A DNA stretch of 64,000 nucleotides, from assembly GCF_039537985.1 (NCBI RefSeq), contig NZ_BAABBN010000012.1, forward strand, positions 1 through 64,000. The letters run 5' to 3'. The notes beneath the pieces were generated by a model that was not told the DNA's origin, searched no databases, and saw only the letters and a list, made by a program, of their open reading frames with translations. This DNA is from Litoribacillus peritrichatus. Lineage in GTDB: Bacteria > Pseudomonadota > Gammaproteobacteria > Pseudomonadales > Litoribrevibacteraceae. Positions 25,728-34,205 of this stretch are shown here, piece after piece (the first letter of the stretch is position 1; every line of letters starts with the position of its first letter). Made by a program: the position numbers and the translations under genes.

Positions 25728-28307
25728 ATGAACACCCTCCAACGATTTAGAATAACAAAACGGCTACCCTATGCAGTCAGCCTCACAACGTTAGCACTTT
25801 GCTCTGCATCAACTCAGGCAGACATCATATTTTCAGAGTACATCGAAGGCTCTGGAAACAATAAAGCGATTGAGTTGACCAATACCGGGGTCAACACCGT
25901 AGATCTTTCAGATTATCTCATCGAGCTTTATTCAAATGGCAATACGACCACAACCAATACCCTTAACTTGACAGGCACTTTAGAACCCAACAAGAGTTAC
26001 GTCATCGCACACCCTTCGGCAACCACAGACATCCAGAATGTTGCTAACCTCACTTCTTCAGTGTCCTTCTTTAACGGTAACGATGTACTTTTACTAAAAA
26101 ATGACAATCAGGTTGTCGATCGCATCGGACAGCTCGGTAGCAGCGAAAACTTTGCGAAAGATGTTACCTTGGTCAGAAAATCGTCCGTAGTCACGGGGGA
26201 TACGAACATAAACGATGCCTTTAAGATTTCTGAAGAATGGGACGTTTACGACCAGGACACTTTCACCTACCTTGGCAACCCCGGCAACGGCAATCAAGAA
26301 CCTCCCACTCAATACGCTTGTGGAGACCCGGTAACCTTCATTTCAAGTATTCAGGGATCAGGAGCTCAGTCCCCCATAGTAGGTGAAAGCGTTGTCATTG
26401 AAGCCGTCGTTATTGGTAACTTTCAAGAAAGTGATCGCTTAGGCGGCTTCTTTGTCCAAGAAGAAAACAGCGATACAGACAATGATCCGACAACGTCCGA
26501 AGGCCTGTTTGTATACCACTCAGAGACACCAGTGAACGTGGGGGATCGAGTCCTTGTTGCAGGCGTCGTGGATGAGTTTTTTAATCTGACCCAGCTGAAC
26601 CAAGTGAATCAGGTCGAAATCTGCGATACGGAAGTAAGCCTGCCCGCCTATACTGAATTGAGCCTGCCTTTCAACACCGCTTCAGAGCCTGAACACACAG
26701 AAGGCATGAGAGTGGCCTTTCCGAGCACCCTAACCGTAAACGAAGTGTACAACTTAAGCCGTTATGGAGAGTTCGCTGTCGCCAATGGTCGTAAGTTCAT
26801 ACCCACTGAGATAGCAACACCCGGCGCAGAAGCCAACCAGATAGACATTCAAAACGATTTAAACTTGCTGATCGTAGATGACGGCTTCAAAGCGCAAAAC
26901 CCCGACAATGTTGTCTATCCTTCACCTGGCTTGACAGCCCACAATACCTTACGCGCAGGTAACCAGGTTACCAATTTAGCCGGCATCATAAATTATTCAT
27001 TCGGCGACTATAAATTACTCCCCACCTCAACCCCCAACTTTGAAAACACCAATGAACGACCTCAAGCCCCGGAAAGCCCAATTGAAAGTCAGCTGAGAAT
27101 TGCCAGTTTTAACGTATTGAACTATTTCAATGGCGATGGCCTTGGTGATGGATTTCCTACAGAGCGAGGCGCAGACACTCCGTCGGAATTAACACGACAG
27201 GAAACAAAGTTAATCTCGGCCCTCGATACCATCAACGCCGACATAGTCGGACTAATGGAGCTCGAAAATGATGGCTTCAATGAGTTCAGCGCCATTTCAA
27301 CCATAGTGAACGCGCTGAATGAACTGCAGGCGGAGGGCCAGGAGTATCTTTATATAAAACCCGATGTTGAAAGAATCGGCGACGACGCCATTGCAGTAGG
27401 CATGATTTATCGTCCGTCAAAAGTCGCATTACTTAATAATGCTGCGATATTAAACAGTGCTAATTCGCCTCTGGACGAACAAAACAAGCCTCTGTTCCGT
27501 GATGATCTGAATCGTCCTGCTTTGACCCAAAGTTTTACCGACCTCGCTTCCGGAGAAGTCTTTACCCTGGTAGTAAATCACTTAAAGTCTAAAGGCCCCC
27601 GCAACTGTGCAGACCACGAAGATTGTGACCAAAATGATGGCCAGGGCGCTTACAACCAAACAAGAACCCAGGCAGCAAAAGCTCTCACCCTTTGGTTAGC
27701 ATCCAACCCAACGAACGTAGATACCGAAAATAGAATCATCCTGGGTGACTTAAACGCATACGCAAAAGAAGACCCAATCACCACCATCATCGAAGCGGGC
27801 TATACTTCGCTAAAAGAAAACGGCAGTTATACTTATCTTTTCAGTGGTGAAAGCGGCACCTTAGACCACGCATTAGCATCAGCAAGCATGGCCGAACACG
27901 TACTTTCGACTCAAAGCTGGCACATTAATGCCGATGAGCCAAGGGCGCTGGATTATAACGAAGAGCATAAAAGCCCTTCCCAGATTGAATCCTTTTACTC
28001 CCCCACCCCGTTCCGCTCTTCAGACCACGACCCTGTGATCATTGATTTGGCTTTTGATCGGAACCAAGCCCCTGAAGCAGAAATCAAAGCGCACCGCTTT
28101 TGGTTCTGGTGGTTGCTCACAAGCAACAGCTACGATCCAGATGGCTATATTGAGCAGCAAAGCTGGACGATCGGCAATAAAACCATTGCTAAACCGTGGG
28201 CTTTCGTTTCAAACCATTACCTGAAGCGAAACAACATTCGGGAGATTTCCCTAACCGTCACGGATAACGAAGGCGCCAATTCAACGACACGTCATAGGTT
28301 TAAATGA
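25728..28307 (+). CDS. ExeM/NucH-family extracellular endonuclease with lamin-tail domain
   Basis: An 859-residue secreted nuclease. ATG 25728 has AAAGG 7 nt upstream; the signal peptide is about residues 1-34 with cleavage after ASTQA. A lamin-tail domain follows (DIIFSEYIEGSGNNKAIELT), then an OB-like segment (YACGDPVTFISSIQGSGAQS), then the exonuclease-endonuclease-phosphatase domain at about 480-785 with RIASFNVLNYFNG, DADIVGLMELEND-like, HLKSKGPRNCADH, GDLNAYAKEDPI and SSDHDPVIIDL. The tail (790-859) is PKD-like, ending DNEGANSTTRH. These enzymes degrade extracellular DNA for phosphorus or biofilm release. Confidence 0.93.
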   Translation: MNTLQRFRITKRLPYAVSLTTLALCSASTQADIIFSEYIEGSGNNKAIELTNTGVNTVDLSDYLIELYSNGNTTTTNTLNLTGTLEPNKSYVIAHPSATTDIQNVANLTSSVSFFNGNDVLLLKNDNQVVDRIGQLGSSENFAKDVTLVRKSSVVTGDTNINDAFKISEEWDVYDQDTFTYLGNPGNGNQEPPTQYACGDPVTFISSIQGSGAQSPIVGESVVIEAVVIGNFQESDRLGGFFVQEENSDTDNDPTTSEGLFVYHSETPVNVGDRVLVAGVVDEFFNLTQLNQVNQVEICDTEVSLPAYTELSLPFNTASEPEHTEGMRVAFPSTLTVNEVYNLSRYGEFAVANGRKFIPTEIATPGAEANQIDIQNDLNLLIVDDGFKAQNPDNVVYPSPGLTAHNTLRAGNQVTNLAGIINYSFGDYKLLPTSTPNFENTNERPQAPESPIESQLRIASFNVLNYFNGDGLGDGFPTERGADTPSELTRQETKLISALDTINADIVGLMELENDGFNEFSAISTIVNALNELQAEGQEYLYIKPDVERIGDDAIAVGMIYRPSKVALLNNAAILNSANSPLDEQNKPLFRDDLNRPALTQSFTDLASGEVFTLVVNHLKSKGPRNCADHEDCDQNDGQGAYNQTRTQAAKALTLWLASNPTNVDTENRIILGDLNAYAKEDPITTIIEAGYTSLKENGSYTYLFSGESGTLDHALASASMAEHVLSTQSWHINADEPRALDYNEEHKSPSQIESFYSPTPFRSSDHDPVIIDLAFDRNQAPEAEIKAHRFWFWWLLTSNSYDPDGYIEQQSWTIGNKTIAKPWAFVSNHYLKRNNIREISLTVTDNEGANSTTRHRFK

Positions 28308-28364
28308 TTTTTTAACTTTTATTCCTGACTAATTCACGTATACAAGCGTATATGAACGCATATG

Positions 28365-28390
28365 AAAGCCCGGGATAACCTCGGGCTTTT
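28365..28390 (+). terminator. Terminator after the extracellular nuclease gene
   Basis: AAAGCCCG-GGATAACCT-CGGGCTTTT, 8-bp stem and T-run. Confidence 0.85.
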
Positions 28391-28524
28391 GTATATTCAA
28401 ACGAACATACCTCTCTTCTTCCAGCTCACACCATTCTCATTACGACTTATGATTTGGATGCTGATATAATTATCGCTTGGTATTCAGTTTTCGCGCTTAC
28501 GCACTTTGGTATATAGGTTATCCC

Positions 28525-28881
28525 ATGAATTTAAATAAAGAACTTCAGCAACTTCAACACAAACTCGACAAGCTACGCAATAAGTTGGTTGCTGCTGAAA
28601 AAAGAGATGACCCTTCAGTCGTTCAACGATTTCAAAAAGAAATATCAGTCACGCTGAAAAAAGTGGAAAGCATCAAAGGCCAGAAATCTCGTCAGGTCAG
28701 TAGCAAAAGCGACACCATTAAAGCGATGCCATTCCATCGCGAATTGACCAAAACAGAACAAGCCGACATGGGCAAACTGAAAAAGTCCGTACGAGGGCTT
28801 GTCGTGGTTCACCCAATGACGGCGTTAGGCAAAGAAATGGGGATCACCAAAATGACCGGGTATGCGCCTAAAGAGTTCTAA
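28525..28881 (+). CDS. yibL: YibL family ribosome-associated protein
   Basis: A 118-residue protein (E. coli YibL about 120). The first half is a coiled coil (KELQQLQHKLDKLRNKLVAA); the second half is the conserved block LTKTEQADMGKLKKSVRGLV followed by VVHPMTALGKEMG and MTGYAPKEF. YibL associates with ribosomal subunits; its role is not established. Start at the ATG 28525 by comparison with the family; the frame is open from 28477. Confidence 0.93.
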   Translation: MNLNKELQQLQHKLDKLRNKLVAAEKRDDPSVVQRFQKEISVTLKKVESIKGQKSRQVSSKSDTIKAMPFHRELTKTEQADMGKLKKSVRGLVVVHPMTALGKEMGITKMTGYAPKEF

Positions 28882-28913
28882 GTCGGCGTTTCACCACCCC
28901 CCAACCCTATAAA

Positions 28914-28942
28914 TCAACAAACACGATTAAGCCTGTTATAAT
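28914..28942 (+). promoter_or_regulatory. Candidate sigma-70 promoter upstream of the 29012 gene
   Basis: TCAACA, 17 nt, TATAAT (4/6 and 6/6). It lies about 70 bp before the ATG at 29012. Confidence 0.5.
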
Positions 28943-29011
28943 GCTCGCCCAAATGCGGTATGCCCTTCTGTATAACATAACGGGCTGTTTTTTTCGGAGC
29001 CATAAAACACC

Positions 29012-29575
29012 ATGACAGACAGACAAATTCCTACCTACTTACAAGATGCTGATCAGTTGATTTCAGAGAACGGTTTCAAAACCAGCAATGTTTGGTATCA
29101 CGGCACAGCATCAGGATTGATAGAGTCCATCCAGGAAAAAGGTTTATTGCAATCAGGCGATAAAGAATCCAACGCTCGCGCCAAAAAGACCATGTCCACC
29201 ATTGGCGGCTCCTACAAAGAAAATAAAGATCCGATTTGCCTGTCTCAAAGCAAAGAGCTGGCTTACTTTTGGGCAGAACAAGCGACAAAACAACGTAATT
29301 TGCGCTTTGGTGGAAATGAAGAACCCGTCGTGATCGCCATCTCCCTACCGGACGATTTAAATTCAGACGTTAAGCCTGACGTAGGTGCTGCAGCCATGCT
29401 TATCATTGGTAATGCATACACAGATGAACTGAAAACCATTTACGAAAAAAACGGATTAACCGCACCGGATGTTGACCCAATGAATGCGGACAGAATGGAA
29501 TACCTCTCAAAACTGGGCTTGGCTTACTACAAAAAGAACATTGACCCTCGGTACATTCAGTTAGTCACTGAATAG
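29012..29575 (+). CDS. Unknown protein with YHGT motif, possible ADP-ribosyltransferase-like fold
   Basis: A 187-residue cytoplasmic protein of no family I can name. VWYHGTASGLIESIQEKGLL followed by ICLSQSKELAYFWAEQATKQ resembles the H-G-T and substrate-strand layout of ADP-ribosyltransferase folds (PARP, Tpt1, DarT-like), where the H binds NAD and a later Tyr and Glu complete the site. The fold call is inference from this short pattern. A single gene with its own promoter and a strong terminator, in core DNA. Confidence 0.55.
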   Translation: MTDRQIPTYLQDADQLISENGFKTSNVWYHGTASGLIESIQEKGLLQSGDKESNARAKKTMSTIGGSYKENKDPICLSQSKELAYFWAEQATKQRNLRFGGNEEPVVIAISLPDDLNSDVKPDVGAAAMLIIGNAYTDELKTIYEKNGLTAPDVDPMNADRMEYLSKLGLAYYKKNIDPRYIQLVTE

Positions 29576-29610
29576 CAGTCCTGTCATTATTGCAACGCAA
29601 TAAATTCGTC

Positions 29611-29640
29611 AATAAAGCCAGCTTCTTTGCTGGCTTTATT
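29611..29640. terminator. Strong bidirectional terminator
   Basis: AATAAAGCCAGC-TTCTTT-GCTGGCTTTATT, a perfect 12-bp stem. Confidence 0.9.
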
Positions 29641-30030
29641 GCTCTTTACTTCGAACAACACTTCGCACAAATTATGGACATACAAGGTTTCAATCGATAT
29701 TCGTTTTAAGAAACTAAACAGTTTGTTCCATTTAACTTTTTCTTCCTGATTTCTTACTTTCTTCAAAACAGCTTCACTGCAAATCTCTGACCAATTACTA
29801 CTCTACAATTTTTCTAAAAACACCCAAATTCTGTGGCTTTCAAAGGCTTCAGGCTATTTCTGAATGTAAGTTCATGTAACTTTAAATAAACAAACATTCT
29901 CATATTCATTCATCATCAATTCCAAAGTTTTTACTTCCTGTTGAATAAATTCAACCATCAAGTTACTAGCGTTATAAGAAGCTTCTCCTATATTTGCTCT
30001 ACACAGTGATTGCAGCCGGGGTGGCACATA
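29641..30030. other. 390-bp AT-rich intergenic region
   Basis: No open frame, repeat or RNA structure stands out. It presumably holds the promoter of the gene at 30031. Confidence 0.4.
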
Positions 30031-31275
30031 ATGAACAGACAACTAATAGGAATAACAATACTAACCTTAGGCCTTCATACGATGGCGCACGGAGGATCTT
30101 TAATGAATATGGATCTTACTGTTGGCCAGGCCCCGAACCCCAGTAACACTAAAATGTTTGAGTATTCCAGTACAGAAGACCTCATAAAGCAGTTGGATAA
30201 CGATAACCTCAAACAAGACTTCTCCAACTACCAAGAAGATTTTACCTTCGTAGATTCCACCATTAATTATCGCTCTCTGCCTATGCGGATGACGTTTCAG
30301 ACCAACAGCCAGACACTTATATTTTCTATACCCGATTTGGGTATCAACGAACAGTTTGACGGCCAAGGCGATCGAGACAACGCCATTGATCAACTGCTTG
30401 ATTACTTAAAAGGGAAAGACTCGAATACAGCCAATAAAATCAACAGAAAGCTGGTTGAAATCTCCCCGAGCAGCCCTATCGCAGGCAACCCTTCTGCAAT
30501 GATGAACATGATGGTGGACAGTGCTTTTGATGCTGGCGTCGGCTTTGATCGGAGCCAGGCAAACATTGCAGCCTCTGATCTATCCGACGAAAACCGAATT
30601 GGTATTGGTATTGATTACGCACAATATGACCAGGCTGGCCAAACCTCTGATAACTGGACTTTACCCTTGAAATACACCTGGGCGGATGAAAACGGTCGCA
30701 ATTTAACCATCGACCTTCCTCTGAGCTACAACGACACAGAAGGCTCCGAAACCTACAAAGCGCGTTTAGGAATTACCTACCAATTCCCAGTCAACGCCAA
30801 TTGGCTGTTAACGCCTGTACTTGATTATGGCGTTACCGCATCTGAAGACTTATATGATGGTGCTCAAATGATTTCAGGCGCCATTACCAGCATGTACACC
30901 TTTGACCCCCTATCTGTAGCAGGCGATGAGATCTCGGTTAGCATTGGTAACATGGCGGGCTACTACAAAACACTGCCTTTAGACATTGACGATTACGAAG
31001 TAGACCCAGACATTACAAACCAAGTCACCAAAAACGGGGTTCTTATTGATACGTTAGTCGATATTTTTTCTTATCCTGCCAACGTTCAGTACATTCTTAC
31101 CGATTCCAGATACTTTGGGGACGAAGTTTACGCAGACAACTTCAATGAGATTGGATTTTCAGTAAGACCCGCTCATACTTCCAGCGATTTCTTAGCGCTT
31201 ACATTTCTATATATTGCAAGCCCAAGCTCTGAAGATATCAGCGGATTTAAAGGCAAACTGTTTTATTCTTTCTGA
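30031..31275 (+). CDS. Putative outer-membrane beta-barrel protein, unknown function
   Basis: A 414-residue protein. The signal peptide is MNRQLIGITILTLGLHTMAHG. The N-terminal 170 residues are acidic and soluble-looking; from about 190 alternate residues are hydrophobic in many short strands, and the last residue is Phe (FKGKLFYSF), the signature used by the BAM complex for barrels. I do not recognise the family. The start is ATG 30031, not the TTG at 30010, since the signal sequence begins there. Confidence 0.65.
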   Translation: MNRQLIGITILTLGLHTMAHGGSLMNMDLTVGQAPNPSNTKMFEYSSTEDLIKQLDNDNLKQDFSNYQEDFTFVDSTINYRSLPMRMTFQTNSQTLIFSIPDLGINEQFDGQGDRDNAIDQLLDYLKGKDSNTANKINRKLVEISPSSPIAGNPSAMMNMMVDSAFDAGVGFDRSQANIAASDLSDENRIGIGIDYAQYDQAGQTSDNWTLPLKYTWADENGRNLTIDLPLSYNDTEGSETYKARLGITYQFPVNANWLLTPVLDYGVTASEDLYDGAQMISGAITSMYTFDPLSVAGDEISVSIGNMAGYYKTLPLDIDDYEVDPDITNQVTKNGVLIDTLVDIFSYPANVQYILTDSRYFGDEVYADNFNEIGFSVRPAHTSSDFLALTFLYIASPSSEDISGFKGKLFYSF

Positions 31276-31305
31276 GGTGTTCAGAAAGCATTCCCGGCCC
31301 CTCAT

Positions 31306-31339
31306 AAGTGCTGTGGCAACTTGAAATGCCACAGCACTT
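31306..31339. terminator. Long inverted repeat, probable bidirectional terminator
   Basis: AAGTGCTGTGGCA pairs perfectly with TGCCACAGCACTT around an 8-nt loop. It lies between two convergent genes. There is no T-run, so termination is inferred from position. Confidence 0.55.
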
Positions 31340-31370
31340 AACCCCGATTCTCTATCTGTGTTGCCCCTCC

Positions 31371-32453
31371 TCAATACAAAGCATTCAAGTCCTTCTTAAC
31401 CACTGCGCCAACCACAGGTGCGGAAACCTTGCCCAACCAACCATCGCCGTTCATGTGAGCCGCTAGTGCCTTAGGAAATGACGTTAAAGAAGAGGTATCA
31501 GGAAAACTGTCTGCCGCCCAAAAATCTGACGAGGCAAGCAGTGACGACCGAGATAAACACACTGAATCGACCTCAATTAAAAGACCTAATTTTGGTACTT
31601 TGTTATTAACACCAAAGGACTCAAGCAATTCAGGCGCGCTTATTATTTTTGCTCTGCCAGTTACAGTGAGAAAAAACTCACTGTTTGGAATAAAAAAGCT
31701 AAGGCCTACAAGTTGGGTAGCCAGAATATTTCTCAGACTGATCGCTACTTTATTGCCCGGCCTTTCCGGAATGAGTATTTGCCCTTGTTCAAGAACCTTA
31801 GCAACGCAATTTGGGTCACCTCTTGGCGAGAGTTCCGTTTCCCCTTTGTTATCTTGCGTACCCAACAACACATAAGGCGATGCTTCAATAAACTGAATAT
31901 GTTGTGCTGTCAGATTTTCTTCAACGACTTCATCATTTACTTTATTGTCTCGTTCAAAATTACCTTGTTCAAAACTGTCTCGTTGAAAATCACCTCGTTC
32001 GAAAGGCAGTGCCTTATCAGAGTGCCACAAGCCTGATCTAACCGCTGCCCGGGCACACTGAAAATACAAAGATCTGATTTCCACTTCAAATAAATCCGGC
32101 TCTTGGTTGCCAGTCATCCGCCCATTCACTCTAAGTCCGTGACCAACACCAGGAATCAGAAAATACAAACTGCATTGCAAGGAAGCTGCATTCGTCTGCT
32201 GCACTTCCTTATTAATGCGAATTACAAAGTGTTTATCTGACTTCAAAGCAAAACAATCGGGATTTTGAAGATCGAGAATATCAAAGCCAAACCGACTGCC
32301 ACCAACATAAACAACACCCGCTCTGGCCAGTTGTATAAACTCCAGGCTGTATTTATCCAACTTCGTCTGAATTCTTTTATCAAGTAACTTTGGATAAGGC
32401 TTAATTACTCGCCTTAACGCCACTTCCGTGGTTATTTCTTCAATATTTATCAT
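31371..32453 (-). CDS. Double PPOX-like (pyridoxamine 5'-phosphate oxidase family) flavoprotein
   Basis: A 360-residue protein. Two split-barrel halves are visible: residues about 30-140 (FALKSDKHFVIRINKEV, HGLRVNGRMTGN, QCARAAVRSGLWHSD) and about 180-345 (LGTQDNKGETELSPRGDPNC, ERPGNKVAISLRNILAT, FLTVTGRAKI). The second half is the FMN-binding PPOX-like type seen in single-domain relatives. They are joined by a charged linker made of four pentapeptides (FERGD, FQRDS, FEQGN, FERDN). It probably binds FMN or haem; the substrate is unknown. Divergent from an AraC-type regulator gene. Confidence 0.75.
   Translation of the reverse strand: MINIEEITTEVALRRVIKPYPKLLDKRIQTKLDKYSLEFIQLARAGVVYVGGSRFGFDILDLQNPDCFALKSDKHFVIRINKEVQQTNAASLQCSLYFLIPGVGHGLRVNGRMTGNQEPDLFEVEIRSLYFQCARAAVRSGLWHSDKALPFERGDFQRDSFEQGNFERDNKVNDEVVEENLTAQHIQFIEASPYVLLGTQDNKGETELSPRGDPNCVAKVLEQGQILIPERPGNKVAISLRNILATQLVGLSFFIPNSEFFLTVTGRAKIISAPELLESFGVNNKVPKLGLLIEVDSVCLSRSSLLASSDFWAADSFPDTSSLTSFPKALAAHMNGDGWLGKVSAPVVGAVVKKDLNALY
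31948..32006. repeat. 15-bp tandem coding repeat in the PPOX linker
   Basis: Four imperfect 15-bp units (TCGTTCAAAATTACC type) encode the pentapeptide linker of the double PPOX protein. Length change by slippage would stay in frame. Confidence 0.7.
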
Positions 32454-32566
32454 CTTGCCACCCTTTGAACGATTTACGGATATGCCATCGTAGAGTTATC
32501 CTTATCCCGACAACATGACCATTGATTTCAAATGAATGGCAATTTGATTCATTATTAAATGACCCT

Positions 32567-33628
32567 ATGACACAATCATTTCATGAACAACCATTCCATA
32601 AAAAAACATCCCAGAACACAACATCAACGGTGTCCGCCGTTGCATTGGTAGATTTAGCGTCTGAGCTCTTAAGCCTGAACGTCATCAACCTGGATGACAT
32701 AAGCCTAATTTCGCCAGCACTTCAAAAGCTCATGGAACAAAACCGAAACTTAACGCCAGAGGATCGTTTTGATGAGAAAGCGCTGATTGATTTATGGCGT
32801 TCAACGAAGCAAAGCAATGATAAGCAGATAGGTTTGAAAATTGGCCAGAAAGTGAATAAACACGCCAAAGGCGTATTAGCTCACCTGTTATCGCACTGCA
32901 ATACCCTGAACGAAGCCTTTGATACATTTACGAGTCTCATTGCTTTATTAAACCCGTCCGAACTTTGGGTAAAAAAAGAACACGATCAGCTTGTAACTCT
33001 CGAATTTTGCTTTCAATCCAACCACGATTACCCCCATCAAGCGGTAGAAAGAAGTGTTTGCGCCCTATTGCATTGGGCCGAGTTTTTCGTTGATAAAAAA
33101 ATTACACCGATGGCCGTTACCTTCAGGCATGACGAACCCCAAAATACTCAGGCGTACCTAGATGCTTTCAATACAAAAGTTCAGTTTGGCGCACAGGCAA
33201 ACAGTTTGGTTCTAAGTTCAGCCGTTATGACTCTGCCCATAAAAACTGCGAATGCATATTTAAAAGAAGTGCTGAGCAGCCGAGCCCATCACATTCTGGA
33301 ATCGTTGAAAGTTCCTGCTTTCACTCAAGAAGCGGCGCCCCTGAAGCAAGCGGTCACCATTACCGATAAAGTTCTGACACTTTTTAAAGAAGACCTGAGT
33401 ACGTTTCACCAAACCGAGCAAATATGCTCGCGTTTGCACCTCAGCCGAGTGACGCTCTACAGAAAACTCAAGGCGGAAGGCACGACCTTCAGAACACTGC
33501 TGAACCAAGTAAGAAAAGAACTCGCCGAGCACGAATTGAAAAAAAACACGCCGGTGATTGAGCTTTGCGAACAACTTGGATTCAAAGATCCTAGCACCTT
33601 CTACAAAGCTCAAAAGCATTGGAAATAA
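32567..33628 (+). CDS. AraC-family transcriptional regulator
   Basis: About 353 residues from ATG 32567 (a TTG at 32522 is also open). The N-terminal 200 residues are the arabinose-binding-like domain found in OruR/ArgR-type AraC proteins (IGLKIGQKVNKHAKGVLAHL). The C-terminal HTH region has ICSRLHLSRVTLYRKLKAEG and VIELCEQLGFKDPSTFYKAQ. The protein stops at KHWK, about ten residues before the usual end of the second HTH, so it is slightly short. It probably controls the divergent PPOX gene. Confidence 0.85.
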   Translation: MTQSFHEQPFHKKTSQNTTSTVSAVALVDLASELLSLNVINLDDISLISPALQKLMEQNRNLTPEDRFDEKALIDLWRSTKQSNDKQIGLKIGQKVNKHAKGVLAHLLSHCNTLNEAFDTFTSLIALLNPSELWVKKEHDQLVTLEFCFQSNHDYPHQAVERSVCALLHWAEFFVDKKITPMAVTFRHDEPQNTQAYLDAFNTKVQFGAQANSLVLSSAVMTLPIKTANAYLKEVLSSRAHHILESLKVPAFTQEAAPLKQAVTITDKVLTLFKEDLSTFHQTEQICSRLHLSRVTLYRKLKAEGTTFRTLLNQVRKELAEHELKKNTPVIELCEQLGFKDPSTFYKAQKHWK

Positions 33629-33650
33629 TTCAGAATAAAGTGCGGATTGC

Positions 33651-34055
33651 CTACAGAAGCTCTAACTTCGTTCGGTCACCCGTTGAAAAGCCAGCAACTA
33701 AAGAGTACTGAAAGAAAGCCAAGCAGGTCGTTAAGTGATCACGCAACCAATATTTAACCATTTCAGCCTGCGTCTCTTCAGGGCTCGCTTCAAAAGCAGT
33801 CAAAGTCACTTTAACTAAGTGCTTACCTTCTTTTTGTTTGGTGTCGTCCGTCACTAAAACCACCAACGACTGCTCTTCTTGATTCCACTCAAACAAGCAG
33901 TACATGGAATCATCTTCCACGGATTCATTGAATAAAGTAAATGCGTAATCTGCACACGCCAAAACAGACGACTTAATTGCCAACTCAGTATTATCTGAGC
34001 AAGTCGCAGAGTGCAGTGTTTGGTTTGTAGCCGTGATTTCAGTATTCCAACTCAA
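33651..34055 (-). CDS. Hypothetical small acidic protein
   Basis: A 134-residue cytoplasmic protein, no signal peptide or membrane segment, no known motif. Strand-rich pattern (MYCLFEWNQEEQSLVVLVTD) with a helical C-terminus. It is convergent with the AraC gene and divergent from the chemoreceptor gene. Function unknown. Confidence 0.6.
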   Translation of the reverse strand: MSWNTEITATNQTLHSATCSDNTELAIKSSVLACADYAFTLFNESVEDDSMYCLFEWNQEEQSLVVLVTDDTKQKEGKHLVKVTLTAFEASPEETQAEMVKYWLRDHLTTCLAFFQYSLVAGFSTGDRTKLELL

Positions 34056-34205
34056 GAAACTAGCCCTTCTTCAGAAAAAAAGCGGCATTATGCAGTGTGA
34101 TTTTTAATAGATAAAGTGAAAGATTCAAAACAGCCTGTATAAATAATGGCCTTATTCTTGCTCTATACTCAAATTGTCAGAAAACCAACACCGGAGCAGA
34201 AATAC

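Noticed and set aside
31600..31875. Plus-strand frames opposite the double PPOX gene
   Set aside because: Antisense to a well-supported gene and without domain features.
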